NCBI RefSeq assembly: GCF_000220395.1
Contig: NW_004086153.1
Location: forward strand, 1-38,882
Origin: Ichthyophthirius multifiliis
Lineage: Eukaryota; Ciliophora; Oligohymenophorea; Hymenostomatida
Length of the DNA: 38,882 bases
Reading direction: 5' to 3'
Shown: positions 1 through 12,026 of the stretch, piece after piece
How the letters are laid out: the number at the start of each line of letters is the position of its first letter
Position numbering within the stretch: the first letter of the stretch is position 1
Notes under the pieces: generated by a model
Seen by the model: only the letters and a program-made list of their open reading frames with translations
Database searches by the model: none
What the model was told of the DNA's origin: nothing
Translations under genes and position numbers: made by a program

Positions 1-17
1 TATAATAATAATAATAT

Positions 18-76
<59 letters not shown>

Positions 77-303
77 ATATTATTTTACAATATTTTATGA
101 ATTTTTTTAAAAATTTAATTGTTTTAAAAAAATGTATAAATTTTTTTTTTTTCCTTATTTTTTTCCATATACATAAATTATAAAAGTCAACTTATTTTCT
201 TATTTTTTTTTAAAAAAAATAAAATATAAATATTTTTAATATTCATTTTATTTAATAATAATTATAAATATGTATATTTTTTTATAATATTTATATATTT
301 AAT
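1..303. repeat. AT-rich left edge with (TA)n microsatellite
   Basis: The window opens with TAA-type triplets running into a pure TA dinucleotide tract (about 29-72), followed by poly-T and poly-A runs up to the 3' end of the first gene. No telomere repeat is present, so this edge is internal to the chromosome. I see no gene here. Confidence 0.7.
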
Positions 304-783
304 TCAATCTTAGAAATTCTCATGTTCCTATACATTCTATTTTGTTACTAACTTAAATAAATAAGTTAGAACATTAAGTACTAATATTACAAATATTACA
401 TAGGTAACAATAAGAAACATTTCAGTAAAAAAACATAAAATTGGTGCTGAATTAATGCAAGTTTTGAATTTTTCATTAAAATAAAGTATATTTGCATATA
501 TGAATAAAACAAATAAATAAATATAGAATACAATATCTAAGAAATCTAAAAATAAAACTATGTCACGATTCTTATATTTAGGAACTATTGTTATTAATAA
601 ATATGTTCCTCTTACTAATAAGCCATAAAATACAAAATCTACTAATAATTGAAGGTTCAAGGAACATTTTTCTTGCAAATTTTGCCTTTCTATTATTCCA
701 GATGCTGATAAAAATATTAATGTGAAAAAAAAATGCGCGCCGTCAGCTGATCGTAGTGTTGATTTAGCTTCTATTTCAATCAT
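304..783 (-). CDS. Small four-helix membrane protein, unknown family
   Basis: Read with TAA/TAG as Gln, the frame runs from the ATG at 783 to a TGA at 304-306 and gives 159 residues. The N-terminus is short and polar (MIEIEAKSTLRSADGAHFF), followed by about four hydrophobic segments at roughly residues 18-32, 45-67, 78-98 and 115-145, then a polar tail containing two reassigned Gln codons (QNVQEHENFQD). Under the standard code it would end 11 codons earlier. There is no intron. The layout suggests a tetraspan integral membrane protein, but I recognise no family and assign no function. It is transcribed leftward, away from the i-antigen pair, and its base composition (visible G and C) stands out from the flanking DNA. 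Confidence 0.7.
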
Positions 784-1050
784 TGTATTTTATTTTTTAT
801 TTTAAATACAGTTAAAAAGAAAATATTATTTATTTATGTTTTTAAAAAATAAATAAATCAAAAATTTTTGTAATAAATAAATATTAAAATAAAAAATAAA
901 AAAAAATAATATATTTTTATGTTTAAAAAAAATAAAAAAAAATATTTATATATATATTTTATTATAAAAAGAAAAATAAAATAAAATCAAATCAAAATAA
1001 ATTATTATATTGTAAAAAAAAAAAAAAAAATTTAAAAAATAATTATTATT

Positions 1051-1081
<31 letters not shown>

Positions 1082-1888
1082 TTATTATTTAATTATTTTT
1101 ATTATTTTTTTATTAATAAACTATTTATTTTTTTTATTTTTAATTAAAAAAAATATATTTTTTATATATTTATATCATTATTTAATAAATTATCAATTTA
1201 ATTTTTTTTATAAAATAATAAATTTTTATAAATATTAATCTTAATATTTTTATAAATTAATAGTAATACTTAATAATAATATTAAAAAAACATATAAAAT
1301 AATCACTTTAGATATTTATTAATTTATAACTTAGATACTATTATTATATTAGTTTAAAATTATTAACAAAAATGATAAAAAAAACTTATTTATTATTTAT
1401 ATTTCATATATATTTTATAAACTCAATTCTAAAAAATACTTAGAATTTCAAATTATTAAATAAATTTAATACAAAAATTTAATAAAATATTTATTATATA
1501 TTAAAGATTATATTATAATTTATAAAATTTATTTAATATATTATAAATTCTATATTTATAAAATACTTTTAATAAATTAAAATAAAATATAATCATATTT
1601 ATTATAATAAAATTTAATATAAAAAATAATAATTTTTACTATATAATAAATATATAGTATTTATATATAAATTTATATTTAAGTTTTATACATTTAATAT
1701 ACAATATATTATATAAACCTTAAACAATAAATTTTTAAATGCTATATAAATTAATGAATATTATTTTTACTTATATTAAAAAATTTAAAAATTAAATTTT
1801 TCTTTTTTTAAAAAAATAATTAATTATATTCATTTTAAAATATTTATTAAAAAAAAAATATTATCAAAAAATAAAATTATAATAAAAA
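784..1888. other. AT-rich intergenic DNA, no gene seen
   Basis: About 1.1 kb of almost pure A/T, including a TTA-type triplet microsatellite around 1039-1090 and many homopolymers. No reading frame shows a protein-like composition. It should contain the promoters of the two flanking, divergently transcribed genes, but I can identify no motif. Confidence 0.6.
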
Positions 1889-2377
1889 ATGTAAAAAAAT
1901 ATCCTTTTATTATTAATAATTTCATTATTTATATACATTTCAATTTAAGCAATTTGTCCTGAAAACACATCAACATTAATAGGAAATACAGATGATGGTG
2001 GGGATTAAAATAAATGCTTAAATTGTGCTCCCGGATTTTTTACATAAGCCTTAAATAAATGTAGTTCATGTTCAGGAAATAAATGGGCCGATTCAGCCTC
2101 TAAAACAAATATAATAGCAGAAGATAATGCTTGTTTAAAATGCGCTGATGGATATTACTCTTCTAATGGTACTACTTGTATAGTATGTGAAGCTTAATAA
2201 AAAGGAAGAGGAACTTTACCACTAATTAATAATGGTGCTAGTAAAGATAAAGCATGTTAACATTGTAAAGGAGCACCAGCTGGAAGTCCAAGTACATTTC
2301 CAAGTTGTTAGGGGGGTACAATTACTTTTTTTATGTATAATTAAATAGTTATTGTTACATTAATTTTAGTTATTTGA
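1889..2377 (+). CDS. Immobilization-antigen-like GPI-anchored surface protein (short form)
   Basis: A single exon of 162 residues from ATG at 1889 to TGA at 2375-2377. The N-terminus is a classic signal peptide (MQKNILLLLIISLFIYIS), then a cysteine-rich ectodomain built from CxxC periods (CLNCAPGFF, CSSC, CLKCADGYYSS, CIVC, CQHC), and a hydrophobic C-terminus (about residues 144-162) of the kind replaced by a GPI anchor. The CxNCAPGFF / CLKCADGYY pattern is the hallmark of Ichthyophthirius immobilization antigens, the abundant ciliary and cell-surface coat proteins. Described i-antigens are usually around 400 residues or more with several cysteine periods; this one has about two, so it is a miniature member. 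It lies tail-to-tail with a second copy at 2648-3121. Internal TAA/TAG codons are read as Gln. Confidence 0.85.
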
Positions 2378-2410
2378 AATTATATTTAATTTTTTTATAA
2401 ATTTAAACAA

Positions 2411-2459
<49 letters not shown>

Positions 2460-2647
2460 TATTAGAAATTTAATCAATTGCCTTTTATTTATTAATTTTT
2501 TTTTTATTTTTTTTTTTTTATATATTTTATATTAAATATAACATATTTAATATAAATAAAAATAAAATAATGTATTTTTAACAAAAAATATTAAATTTTC
2601 TAACATATAAAATCATATATGTTACAAAATAAAAACATTTAAATCTT
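2378..2647. repeat. Shared 3' intergenic spacer with (TA)n tract
   Basis: A 270-nt spacer between the 3' ends of the two convergent i-antigen-like genes. It contains a TA dinucleotide run (about 2415-2455) and poly-T. It presumably serves as 3' UTR and polyadenylation region for both genes. Confidence 0.5.
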
Positions 2648-3121
2648 TCAATAAGCGAAAGATAAAACAATCAGTAAAACTCCGAAAACTATTTTTGAAG
2701 CGAAACAAGTAGCTTTACTTGTACTTGCAACAGGTGCCTTTGCACAAACTTCACAAGCATTAGCTTAAGAATTAGCACCACCAGCAAATGCTAAAGGACC
2801 TTTTCCTTTATAGCCAGCAGGGCATCCGGTACATGTACTACTATCAGCAGAATAATAACCATCAGCACATAATATACATGATTAACCTTAATTTGATGCA
2901 GTAGCTTTAAGAGCTGCTACAGAAAATTTATTATCAGAACAGGCAGTACATTCCAATTGTGGACTAGAATAAAATCCAGGAGCGCAATTGACACAGCTAT
3001 TTGGATCTCCACCATCATCAGAACTACCTGCGGCTGTTACTTAACCAGCAGGACAGTTAGCTTATATAGAATTTTTAACAATTATGGAAACTATTAAAAA
3101 AAGAGCTATATTTTTTTGCAT
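2648..3121 (-). CDS. Immobilization-antigen-like GPI-anchored surface protein (second copy)
   Basis: A single exon of 157 residues from the ATG at 3121 to the TGA at 2648-2650. It shares the architecture of its neighbour: signal peptide MQKNIALFLIVSIIV, CPAGQ start of the mature region, cysteine periods (CVNCAPGFYSS, CTACSDNKF, CILCADGYYSA, CTGCPAGYKG, CEVC) and a C-terminal hydrophobic GPI-type signal (FGVLLIVLSFAY). The MQKN start and the DDGGD..x.C.NCAPGF block are shared with the 1889-2377 gene, so the pair arose by inverted duplication of an ancestral gene, although the proteins have diverged considerably. By family, these are surface coat proteins that cross-linking antibodies recognise. 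The opposing orientation makes coordinated read-through expression unlikely. Confidence 0.85.
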
Positions 3122-3900
3122 TTAATTTTTGTTTTATATTTTTTTTTAAATATTATTTATTATATTTTTTAAAAAATTTTTGTTTATAAAGCGTTTTTAT
3201 AATTTTTTTATTTTAAATATTTATATATAACTTTTTATTGAAATTATAAATTTAGATAAAAAAAAAGCCTGAAATTAAAATATTTTTAATATTATGTAAT
3301 ATATGAATTGATGTAATTTAATATTAAATATTTATATATATAATTTATAATATATTTAAAAATTTATAATTAATTTTTTAAAATAATAAATTATTTAATT
3401 TTACTTTATCTTGATTTTCTATTATATAAATTTATAGAATATTTTTTGCTTAAAAAAAATTATAAATAATAAATATTAATAAATTTAAAAGCAATTTTAA
3501 TAATAATAATAAAAATAAGCATATAAATTAGTAAAAAATTGAAACGTATTAGTATTATAGAACAAAAAACTTTAAAATATTATTTTATTAATATTTAAAT
3601 TTATAGACAATTAAATACTTTAAATTAGATGTTGGTATTATATACAAATAAAAATGTTTTTTTTTATTAACGAATAATATTAATATAAATTAATTTAATT
3701 TATAATGATTTTTTAAATTAATCTATTTTAATTAAAGTTTTAATAATAGAAAAAAAAAAATTAAAAAATAAGAAAAAAAAATATATATATAAATAATATT
3801 TATTTATATTAGATATATATTTTTTATTTATTTAGTTAATTAATATATAAACATAATATTATTTTTAATTTATAAATTAAAATTTATCTAAGAATAATTC
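3122..3900. other. AT-rich intergenic DNA, no gene seen
   Basis: Nearly G/C-free sequence between an i-antigen promoter (on its left) and an ambiguous coding island. TGA codons are rare here simply because G is rare, so long open frames appear without meaning. Nothing is recognisable. Confidence 0.5.
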
Positions 3901-3915
3901 ATTTTTATAAATAAT

Positions 3916-4402
3916 AATATCATTAATTTAAGTCTTCTAAAGAATTTATAATTATGTTTAATATCATTATTTATAATATTATTTACAAAAACATTTTAAA
4001 TACTTTATCCCTAAACAACCCGTTTAAACTTTCAAATATCTATGTTTTTTATAAAAGTTATATATTCTTCTTTTTTTTTAATTGTATTTACTTCTTAAAT
4101 TCAATTTTTTTAGTAAATGAAATCTAGATTTTTAGGAAATATTTTAATGCATTCATAATTTATACATAATATACAGAAAAAAATTTAATACATTAATTTA
4201 AATTATTTACAATTATATATTGAACATATTGATGCTTATATTTTTAATTTAATATATTTTCCAACGTTTCCAATATATAAAGTTAATAATTGTAAATAGA
4301 GTTATGTTGTTGCTATTTTATTATACTTAAATAAATGATTTAAGATATTTTATTAATTGCTTTTACATTTTATTAAACATATAGATTTTATTAATAATAA
4401 AA
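3916..4402 (-). CDS. Ambiguous coding island, probably minus strand
   Basis: The GC content rises over about 3.92-4.40 kb compared with both sides. On the minus strand a long frame ends at a TGA near 3916 and reads like a charged, helical protein (KQQQHNSIYNYQLYILETLE, FESLNGLFRDKVFKMF). A second minus frame and a plus frame are also open, and a GTAAAT...CTAG intron could join the minus frames. No start codon is secure and I recognise no family. It could be a genuine small gene with one intron, or a decayed one. Boundaries are approximate. Confidence 0.3.
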
Positions 4403-5215
4403 ATAATAATTTCGTTAAAGAAATAATATAATTTAATATTATTAAATTAAATATAAAAAAAATATATATATAAAATACAATTAAATTTATAATATATAAT
4501 TTAAATAAAATATTATTATATTATATTTTATGTCTATATATATTATATTATTTTATTTTTTTAGTTTTATTATAATATTTTAATATCATTAAAATTAGTA
4601 AATATTTATATTTATTAATTTATAAAATATTTAATTATATGTTATTACATAAATATTATAATTAAATATATATTAGTTTTTTTATTATTATATATTTAAT
4701 AAGTTTATATATAAATTTAAAATATTTTAATTGAATTATCTATTTTAAATTTCATTTAATGAATAAACAATTAAATATTCTCGTTTTAAAACTTATATAT
4801 ATAATATCGTTAATATAAATTATTTTTTTATTAAAAATTCTATAACATATACTATTAAATCAATAGTAAAACCATTATAATTTTTTTAAATATAAAAATA
4901 AAAAAGAACAACTTTATAAATAGTAAAAATTGATAAAAAGAATACTTAAAAAATAAATAAAAAAACATTAATAGAAATGATATTTATTTTAATTAAAATA
5001 CAGATCAAAAACTCTTTATATATTTTTATATTTAAATATTAATAAAATTTATTAATATTGAGATAAAAAAAAAAAAACTTTTTTATATTTATAAATTTAT
5101 CATATTTTTTTATTTTTTTATTTTTTTATTTTTTTATTTTAAAAAAACTTATTAATATCCAATTAATTTAATTCTGTAAAATATTAAGCTTATAAACTCA
5201 ATTTACTTTTTATAG
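4403..5215. other. AT-rich intergenic DNA, possible 5' exon
   Basis: Mostly featureless A/T. Near the right end, a GTAAAA donor at 5176 and a TTTTATAG acceptor ending at 5215 would make a 40-nt intron leading into the next coding region. The short upstream frame has no visible ATG. Confidence 0.35.
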
Positions 5216-5997
5216 AAGGCATAATAACATTCTTTTAAGAAAGCCCATATCCATTTTATTTTTTTTATTTTTACAAAACATATTTTATTGTATTATTTTA
5301 CCTTAACTAGAAATTTCTCTTTATTTTCTAATATTTTATTGAGTTAAATTTCTTGAAAAATTAAGAGAATTTATAACTTCTTTTTAATTTTTTTTAAATT
5401 AACAGAACTTTTTATACTACAACTAGATTTATTTAATTATTTATGCTTATTTTTTTAATAATTTTATTATAATATCTATCCGGTACTTTCATTGCTTTTA
5501 TTAGTTTAAAATTCTTAACTTTTTACACTATAAGTGGAATTATTTAAAATTGAATTTTCATTTGAATTTATTTTGCTTTTATTTATTTTATATAAATTCA
5601 AATTTATTACTTTTATAGCCTTACTTTTATTAGATTCTTATTTTTTTTATTATAATAATAATTCTAGTTTATCACTTATATTTCTTACAAATTGTTTTAT
5701 ATATATTTTAATTTTTAGTTCGATTATCCCAAATGCTTATTATTAAATCTTTTTAATAATTAATTTATTTTTAATGGCGATCCTAATAATTTTTATGAAG
5801 AAATATTTTCTTAATTTTAATCTATTTAATAACTACTTTATATATTTGGTTTAATTATAGGACTTAATGCATATGATTCATAATTTAATTAACTATATCC
5901 GGTATTACTTCTTTATTGTCTTTAAAATGAATCCATATTTTTCTTTTATTTGTATTTTATATATAATAATATTTGTATATTTAGTAAAAAAAAATGA
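5216..5997 (+). CDS. Leu/Phe-rich multi-pass membrane protein, 5' end unresolved
   Basis: Protein-like sequence runs through three frames in succession: from 5218 (ITFFQESPYPFYFFYFYK), then from about 5396 (YNIYPVLSLLLLVQNSQLF and several hydrophobic helices), then from about 5719 (NGDPNNFYEEIFSQFQSIQ, LIIGLNAYDSQFNQLYPVLL) to TGA at 5995-5997. The switches fall at T homopolymers (about 5381-5395 and 5711-5715), so either short introns or single-base indels are involved. A TATAG acceptor precedes the first segment. The product would have several transmembrane helices plus a polar loop. I recognise no family, and the start codon is not identified. Confidence 0.4.
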
Positions 5998-7438
5998 ATA
6001 ATTAATTAAAATATAATTTTTTTCCTTATTAATAAAGAAAATTTAATATAAATTATTATTATATTTTTTTATTATTATATTAATTTTATTATTAAATTTT
6101 TTGTTTTCTTTTTTAATATTATTAATATTAAAAATAATATTTTTGATTAATTTGAATTATATTAATTTAGTATAAATAAAAATAATTGTGTTTTTATTAA
6201 ATATTTATAATAAATTTATATGTTAAAAAATTAGATCATTATTTATTTATCATTTTTTGAAAATATTAATATTTAATTTATATTATTATTATTATTATCC
6301 ATTTTTTTTTTTAAAAAAATGAAATTTTATAACATAAAAATATATAGAAATATTATTTTAACTTATATATTGTTTTACTATTAACAAAAATAATAAAACT
6401 ATAATAAAAATATAAATATTAAAATATAGGAAAATAATAAATTAAACTCATATTTAATCTTATAATTAAAAAAAAATTTTAATATTATATATATTTAATT
6501 ATATATTTATATTAATCATTAATCGATAATTAATACAATAAAAAAAAGAATTGAATACATTTTTTAAAAAATAAAGATATATATTAAAAAAAAAGAAAAA
6601 ATTTAATTAAATAATAAAAAAAAATTAATTTAATTCAATAATTAAAAAAATTTAAATATGTATTAATCAATTATTAATATATATATAAATATATATATAT
6701 ATTTATATATATATATATATATTTATATATTTATTTAAATTTATGTTTTATAATTATAAATCTTGAAAAATTTTTAATTCATATTTTTATTATTTAAAAT
6801 ATATTATTATCATTTATATTTTTATATATAAAATCTTTTTTATATTTATATTAATTTTATTTTATTTTTTAAAAATAATTTAAAAATTTACTAATCTAGA
6901 TTTTTTTTTTAATATTTCAGTTATATAATAAATTTTCAAAGATTAATTTTATTATAAAAAGCAATATTATAATTATATTAAGTTTTTATTATTAATTTTA
7001 TGAATTATACATATATATATATGAAATCTTTATAATAATATAAATTATTCTTGTTATATATTTATTTTAATAGAAAAAATAAATATAAAGTATTATAATT
7101 ATATTTAAAAAAATATATATAATTTAAATATATAAATATATTTATAAATATATATATTTTTATATCATTATATATATAAAAGTAAATTATTTATATTATA
7201 TTATAATAAACACAATAAAAATATTTATTTTAATAATTTAAAATTATAATATTATATTTATTTGAATTTTATTAATATGAATAATGATTTTTGTAAATAT
7301 TTATAAATAATTTATATTTTAATTTATCATAAAACTAATTATTTAATTTTAATTTAATTTGATTAAAATAAATACAAATATATTTATTCTTTTATTTAAT
7401 TTAAAATTATAATAATTAAGTAATATTTCTAAATAAAA
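5998..7438. other. AT-rich intergenic DNA, no gene seen
   Basis: 1.4 kb of very low-complexity A/T, including short TA runs around 6680-6730 and 7010. No protein-like frame was found on either strand. It must hold the promoter of the histidine kinase gene, but no motif can be singled out. Confidence 0.55.
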
Positions 7439-10423
7439 ATGTTAGAAAATTAAAATAAAATAAAATAGTTTTTAAAATATTTTTAAAGTAATTTATTTTG
7501 TAAATATTTAAGTTTTAAAGACTATCAAATTGAATAATAATATATGGCAAATTAAAATGAAATAATTTAATATAGAATAATAGGTTTATCTTTATTTATG
7601 TTTGTTTTATATTTAGGATTAATATTAAATTCTATAAGATAAAATAATTTATTTATCAACTATTTACAAAATATTTTTTTATGTTTTTTGAATTTAATTA
7701 TTATCCTATTGATTAAAAAAAACATATAAAGAATTATAATCGTAATTTTTTAAGTAGGTTAAATTATTTACATTTGCTATATATGTTAAAAAAATGAGGA
7801 AGAACCATAAATATTTCAAGAGAGTATTTTTTGGATGTTTTCTAGTTTTTAAATTTTATAAAATCTACGTAATATTGAACAGAAACTAATAATTGGAATA
7901 ATTTAATTGATAATATATAATATATTAATAAATAATGATTTTATTTTAGTTTTATTAAGAACTTTTTTATTTTTTTTACAGAATTTAATTTTCTTTAAAT
8001 TAGAAAAAACTGAAAGAAATAATTTTTTTGAGTTAAAAAGTGAAAATAAGAATTTTTATTAAATCTAAAAATTAATTCACGAAAAAATTTAATGCGGAGT
8101 ACTCGTTATAACAAATGAAGATAAAAATTTAAAAGTTTAATTCGCAAATAAAATTCTTCTTTAGTAATTTTAAATTGATTCAGATGATAAAATTTTGGAA
8201 AAACTAAAGGAAATTTAAATAAAAAAGGAAGGCGAAAAAGGTAGTTTCTATGAAAAAATAAGTGTATATTTGTCAAAATAAGGTTGTTATATTTAAGAAA
8301 ACCATATTTTTTAATTAAAATAGAATTTATAATATAAAAATATATTAAAAAATTCATTAAATATAATAGAAAATTCAATAAATAATGCATGCTTAATATA
8401 AAAGACTTAAAGAAAATTAGAAAAGAATTCCTAAAGTGATTTTTCTTATGATTTTTTTAAAGAAGATATTAATGAAAAAAGTTTTGATTTTAAATTGAAT
8501 TATTCTTTTTGGGAAGAAAAACCTTGCTTAGTTATTTTAATAAGTGATTCTATGTAAAAAATCATAAATAAAAAAATATAAGAAATCGAGAAATATAAAG
8601 AATAATTACTCTATATGATATCCCATATTAGTAAGACTCCACTCAATTCAATTATCAATATGTCCGAGGTGCTTCTTTATTAATTTACGAAAGAAGAATT
8701 AGAAGAAAAGAGGCAAGATTTTGTCCAAAATCTACATATTATTAAAAATAATGGACTTATTTTGCTTTATTCCATTTATAATATAACTGACTTATCTCAA
8801 AATATTGATGTTAATGTCGAGAAATTCGATTTTAAGTCTATTATAGGGGGTATATTGGATATTTATTTATATTAGATAGGTGAAAAGAGTCTATAAGTGA
8901 AGTAAAAATACGAAATTATTGAGATTTAAAACGATAAAAAGCGATTAATGTAAGTACTTTTTGAAATAGTTGGAAATGCAATAAAATATACACAAAAAGG
9001 GAGAATTTAGATTCAAACAAAAAATGAAAACGAGCATCTTTTTTGGATAAAAATATCGGATACAGGGTAGGGCATTTCATAAAATATTTAAAATAAAATG
9101 TTTAATTTTTTGAAAAAAAATCACTCTAATTAAGAACATTAAATAGACTAATTTAGCCATAAATCATTTGCAGGTTTAGGCTTAGAATTTACACGAAAAA
9201 TAGCAGGCATTTTAGGACCTTTTGATAAGGTTTTTATTAATTCAGGGGTAAATAAGGGTGCTTCTTTTAAATTTTTGATTTATAAAAATTACTAGAATAG
9301 AGAGATGGTGAATATTAAGAATTTAAAGAGAAAAATTATGTAAGATTTAAATGAGAGAAATGAGGAAATACTTACTCCGGATTATGTTTAGATTAATAAA
9401 AGGAATAAATAATTATTTACTTGCTAAAACATAGGATATTTGTAAAAAAAATAAAGGTTTTTAAGATTTTCTTAAGATCTTAAAGTCGAGAAATATTAAA
9501 TTGATTAAAAGAGTAAATTTAAGAAAAGCAATGAAGTTCATAAAGTGAAAGATTCATTTATAATGGAGAAAATTAATGAGAATTAAATAAATAGTTTAGA
9601 GAAAATAAGTGTGGATAATTTAGAGTAAATAAATATGGAAAATCTGGAGTAAATATAAATAAATATGGAAAATGTAAAATAAAAAAATATAGAAAAAGAA
9701 GAAAAAATAAATGAAGAAAAAATAAGCGAAGATTTTTTAGAAAAAAAAAAAAAAAGAAAAAAAAAAATCTCAACCTCTTAAGAATTTCTTAAAGAAGATG
9801 ATTTAAATTCAGTAAAATTTCCTTATTAAAATTTAACAAAAGAAAATGATTTAAAAAAAATCGAAAATAAAGATTTAACTTTTAAAAAAATTAAAACTAA
9901 ACATTATTTTAATTAATAATCTTTAAAAAAAACCACTTTTTTAAAACAATAAAGTGATATGGATAATATATATAATTAATTAAATTAAATATTTTAATAA
10001 CCATCATATATATTGGCTACAGATGATACTCCTTTTAATTTATTTGTATTAGAAAAATCTCTTGAAAAATGCAAGAATATAATTTTTCATAAAGCCAATA
10101 GTGGTAAATAATGTATTGAATAAGCCCTTTTATTAAAATTAAAACATTAAAAAGACTATATGTTATATTTTATGGACATATAAATGCCTGATATGGATGG
10201 ATATTAAAGTTTTAAATAGCTTTAGGTACTTATGGATAGTTAATAGATTAAATAAGCACCTGTTTTTGCACTTACAGCATTTTCAGAAGAGAAACAGAAG
10301 TGTCTTTAGTCAGGCATGTAAGGGTTTATTGAAAAACCTTATTTATTAAAGGATCTTGTGGAAATATTATACAATTATTTTGTTATTAATATTATTTATA
10401 ATTAATAAAATACAAAAAATTGA
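7439..10423 (+). CDS. Membrane-bound hybrid histidine kinase with receiver domain
   Basis: An uninterrupted 994-codon frame from ATG 7439 to TGA 10421-10423 when TAA/TAG are Gln. About six hydrophobic segments (residues ~50-210) form the sensor region. The dimerisation helix carries the H-box MISHISKTPLNSI (phospho-acceptor His396). The ATPase part has the N-box EIVGNAIKYT (Asn513), G1 box DTGQGIS (Asp541) and G2 box AGLGLEF (Gly579). A low-complexity K/E/N/Q linker (about 650-850) leads to a receiver domain with acidic pair Asp862-863, phospho-acceptor Asp913 in MDIQMPDMDGY, Thr946 and Lys966. All key residues are present, so autophosphorylation and intramolecular transfer to the receiver are expected. 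The signal sensed is unknown. The last ~14 codons may be intron read-through: a GT at 10382 and TTTCAG at 10608-10613 would give a different end (DIDKKLIQKIIRSYIK, TGA 10662-10664). Confidence 0.93.
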
Positions 10424-10461
10424 AATTAATATCCTTTTAATTTTTTACAAATATAATAGTA

Positions 10462-10539
<78 letters not shown>

Positions 10540-11191
10540 ATTTTATATTATTATTTATTTTTTTAATAAAAGATCACTTTAATTAAATTAAATAACAAAA
10601 AATTTTATTTCAGGATATTGATAAAAAATTAATTTAAAAGATTATACGAAGTTATATAAAATGAATAAATTTACAAAAGAGAATATATGGATAATAAAAG
10701 GAAGAAGTTACATATTTTATTTCAATAAAAATAAAAGATATTTAAAATAATTAAATCAACTGGGATGAAGTTAATATTGTTAATTGAAATAGTTATAAAG
10801 ATATTTATGAAACATATAAAATATATGTTAAATGATTTTTTTTTTAATAAATTTTTAATTTATTAGAACTAGAAAATTTATATTCATTTTTATTTTTGTT
10901 ATATATATATATATATATTAAAATAATATAAAAATTTTATTTTAGTTATAATTTTTTTTATTACTTTAAATTATAAATAGTAAAATAAATAATATAATTT
11001 TTAAATATTTATAAATAATAATAAAAATTAAAAATAGTATAAATAAAAATCATCAATAATATTAATTTTTATTTTAATAAATATAAAAGAATTTTTATTT
11101 TTTCAAAAAAATCATATATTTAAATTAATAAATAAGAATTATAATATATATTTTTATAAAAAAAATATTTTATATAATAATAAAATTAACA
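10424..11191. repeat. Intergenic DNA with long (TA)n microsatellite and possible last exon of the kinase
   Basis: A pure TA tract of about 65 nt lies at 10469-10534, followed by a TTTATTTCAG acceptor-like motif ending at 10613 and a 16-codon frame ending at TGA 10662-10664, which may be the true last exon of the histidine kinase. A further 36-codon frame starts at 10661 (MNKFTKENIWIIKGRSYIF) and I consider it unproven. The rest is A/T-rich. Confidence 0.5.
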
Positions 11192-11246
11192 ACCACTTCC
11201 ATAATAATAATTATATTAATAATAATATTAAAATATACAATATCTA

Positions 11247-12026
11247 ATGATTCCTCAACCATAAGGAGTATATATATAAGCTTAATCTGGTTTATAATAA
11301 TTAGAAAATTTATAAGGAGTTTTCATCAAGTAGAAATTCGAGGCTTTAGAGGCTTTAATAGGTTACGAAACACCAAACGTATATAAAGTATTTCCTGCTG
11401 ATGCGAACGGAATATAATAAGGAAATAATACAATTTTTAAATGTAAAGAAAAGAGCAGTTGCTTAGCCCGAAATTGCTTACCAGGAAGCTGTCGTCCATT
11501 TAAAATGAAGTGTAGTAATTACTAAGGACAAGTGAAGGAGACTGGATTTGAATAATCGATGTTTATGCTATTAGAAAGGCCTTTTACTTGTACCTGCTTG
11601 TGCCTTGCGAGACCTGTTCTAGATGTAATTATTGTTGAGAATGGCTAAAATTAAAATATTGGAAAAATAATAAGCCCTTGTCTGATGTGTAGTTTAGGAT
11701 TAAATATATAGGACGCTGTAGGAAACTTGAAATATACAATTATGGGTAGTCTTTGTTAAGTAGGAGTATGCTGTAAAGGTTTACCATGTGAAAGTTGTCA
11801 GACTGTAAGATTCGAGTTAAAGGATGCAGAGGGTAAAACGGTTTCTAATATCACTAAACTTACAACAGGATGCTTAAAATCATGTGTGGGTGATAGTTCG
11901 AATTTCTCAGTTTGCTTTCCATTGCAGTCTGCGGCGACGGATAAAGCTTTGATTGTCGCATCTACATTATTTTTAGATTATATGTATTTCGAAGAGAATC
12001 CTAATGAAAATAATTAAAATTATTGA
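11247..12026 (+). CDS. Phospholipid scramblase family protein
   Basis: From ATG 11247 to TGA 12024-12026 the product is 259 residues, and the frame stays open and Gln/Pro-rich back to about 11192 (QPLPQQQLYQQQYQ), so an upstream exon may add more. It matches the scramblase fold throughout: the opening strand GLQQLENLQGVFIKQKFEAL, the cysteine clusters CLARNCLPGSCRPF and FTCTCLCLARPVLDV, the central SPCLMCSLGLN, the DSSNFSVCFPL segment (equivalent to the Ca2+-binding region of animal scramblases) and the buried C-terminal helix DKALIVASTLFLDYMYFE. Family members move phospholipids between leaflets in a Ca2+-dependent way, or act in membrane trafficking and signalling; the cysteines may be palmitoylated. 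GC content is clearly above that of its surroundings. Confidence 0.9.

Noticed and set aside
8106-8390. Minus-strand hydrophobic frame
   Set aside because: It is antisense to the coding sequence of the histidine kinase.
9573-9773. Phe-rich minus-strand frame
   Set aside because: It is antisense to the K/E-rich linker of the histidine kinase; its composition mirrors the coding strand.
10356-10586. Open frame through the TA repeat (Tyr-Ile repeats)
   Set aside because: It overlaps the 3' end of the histidine kinase in another frame and is mostly microsatellite; not a gene.
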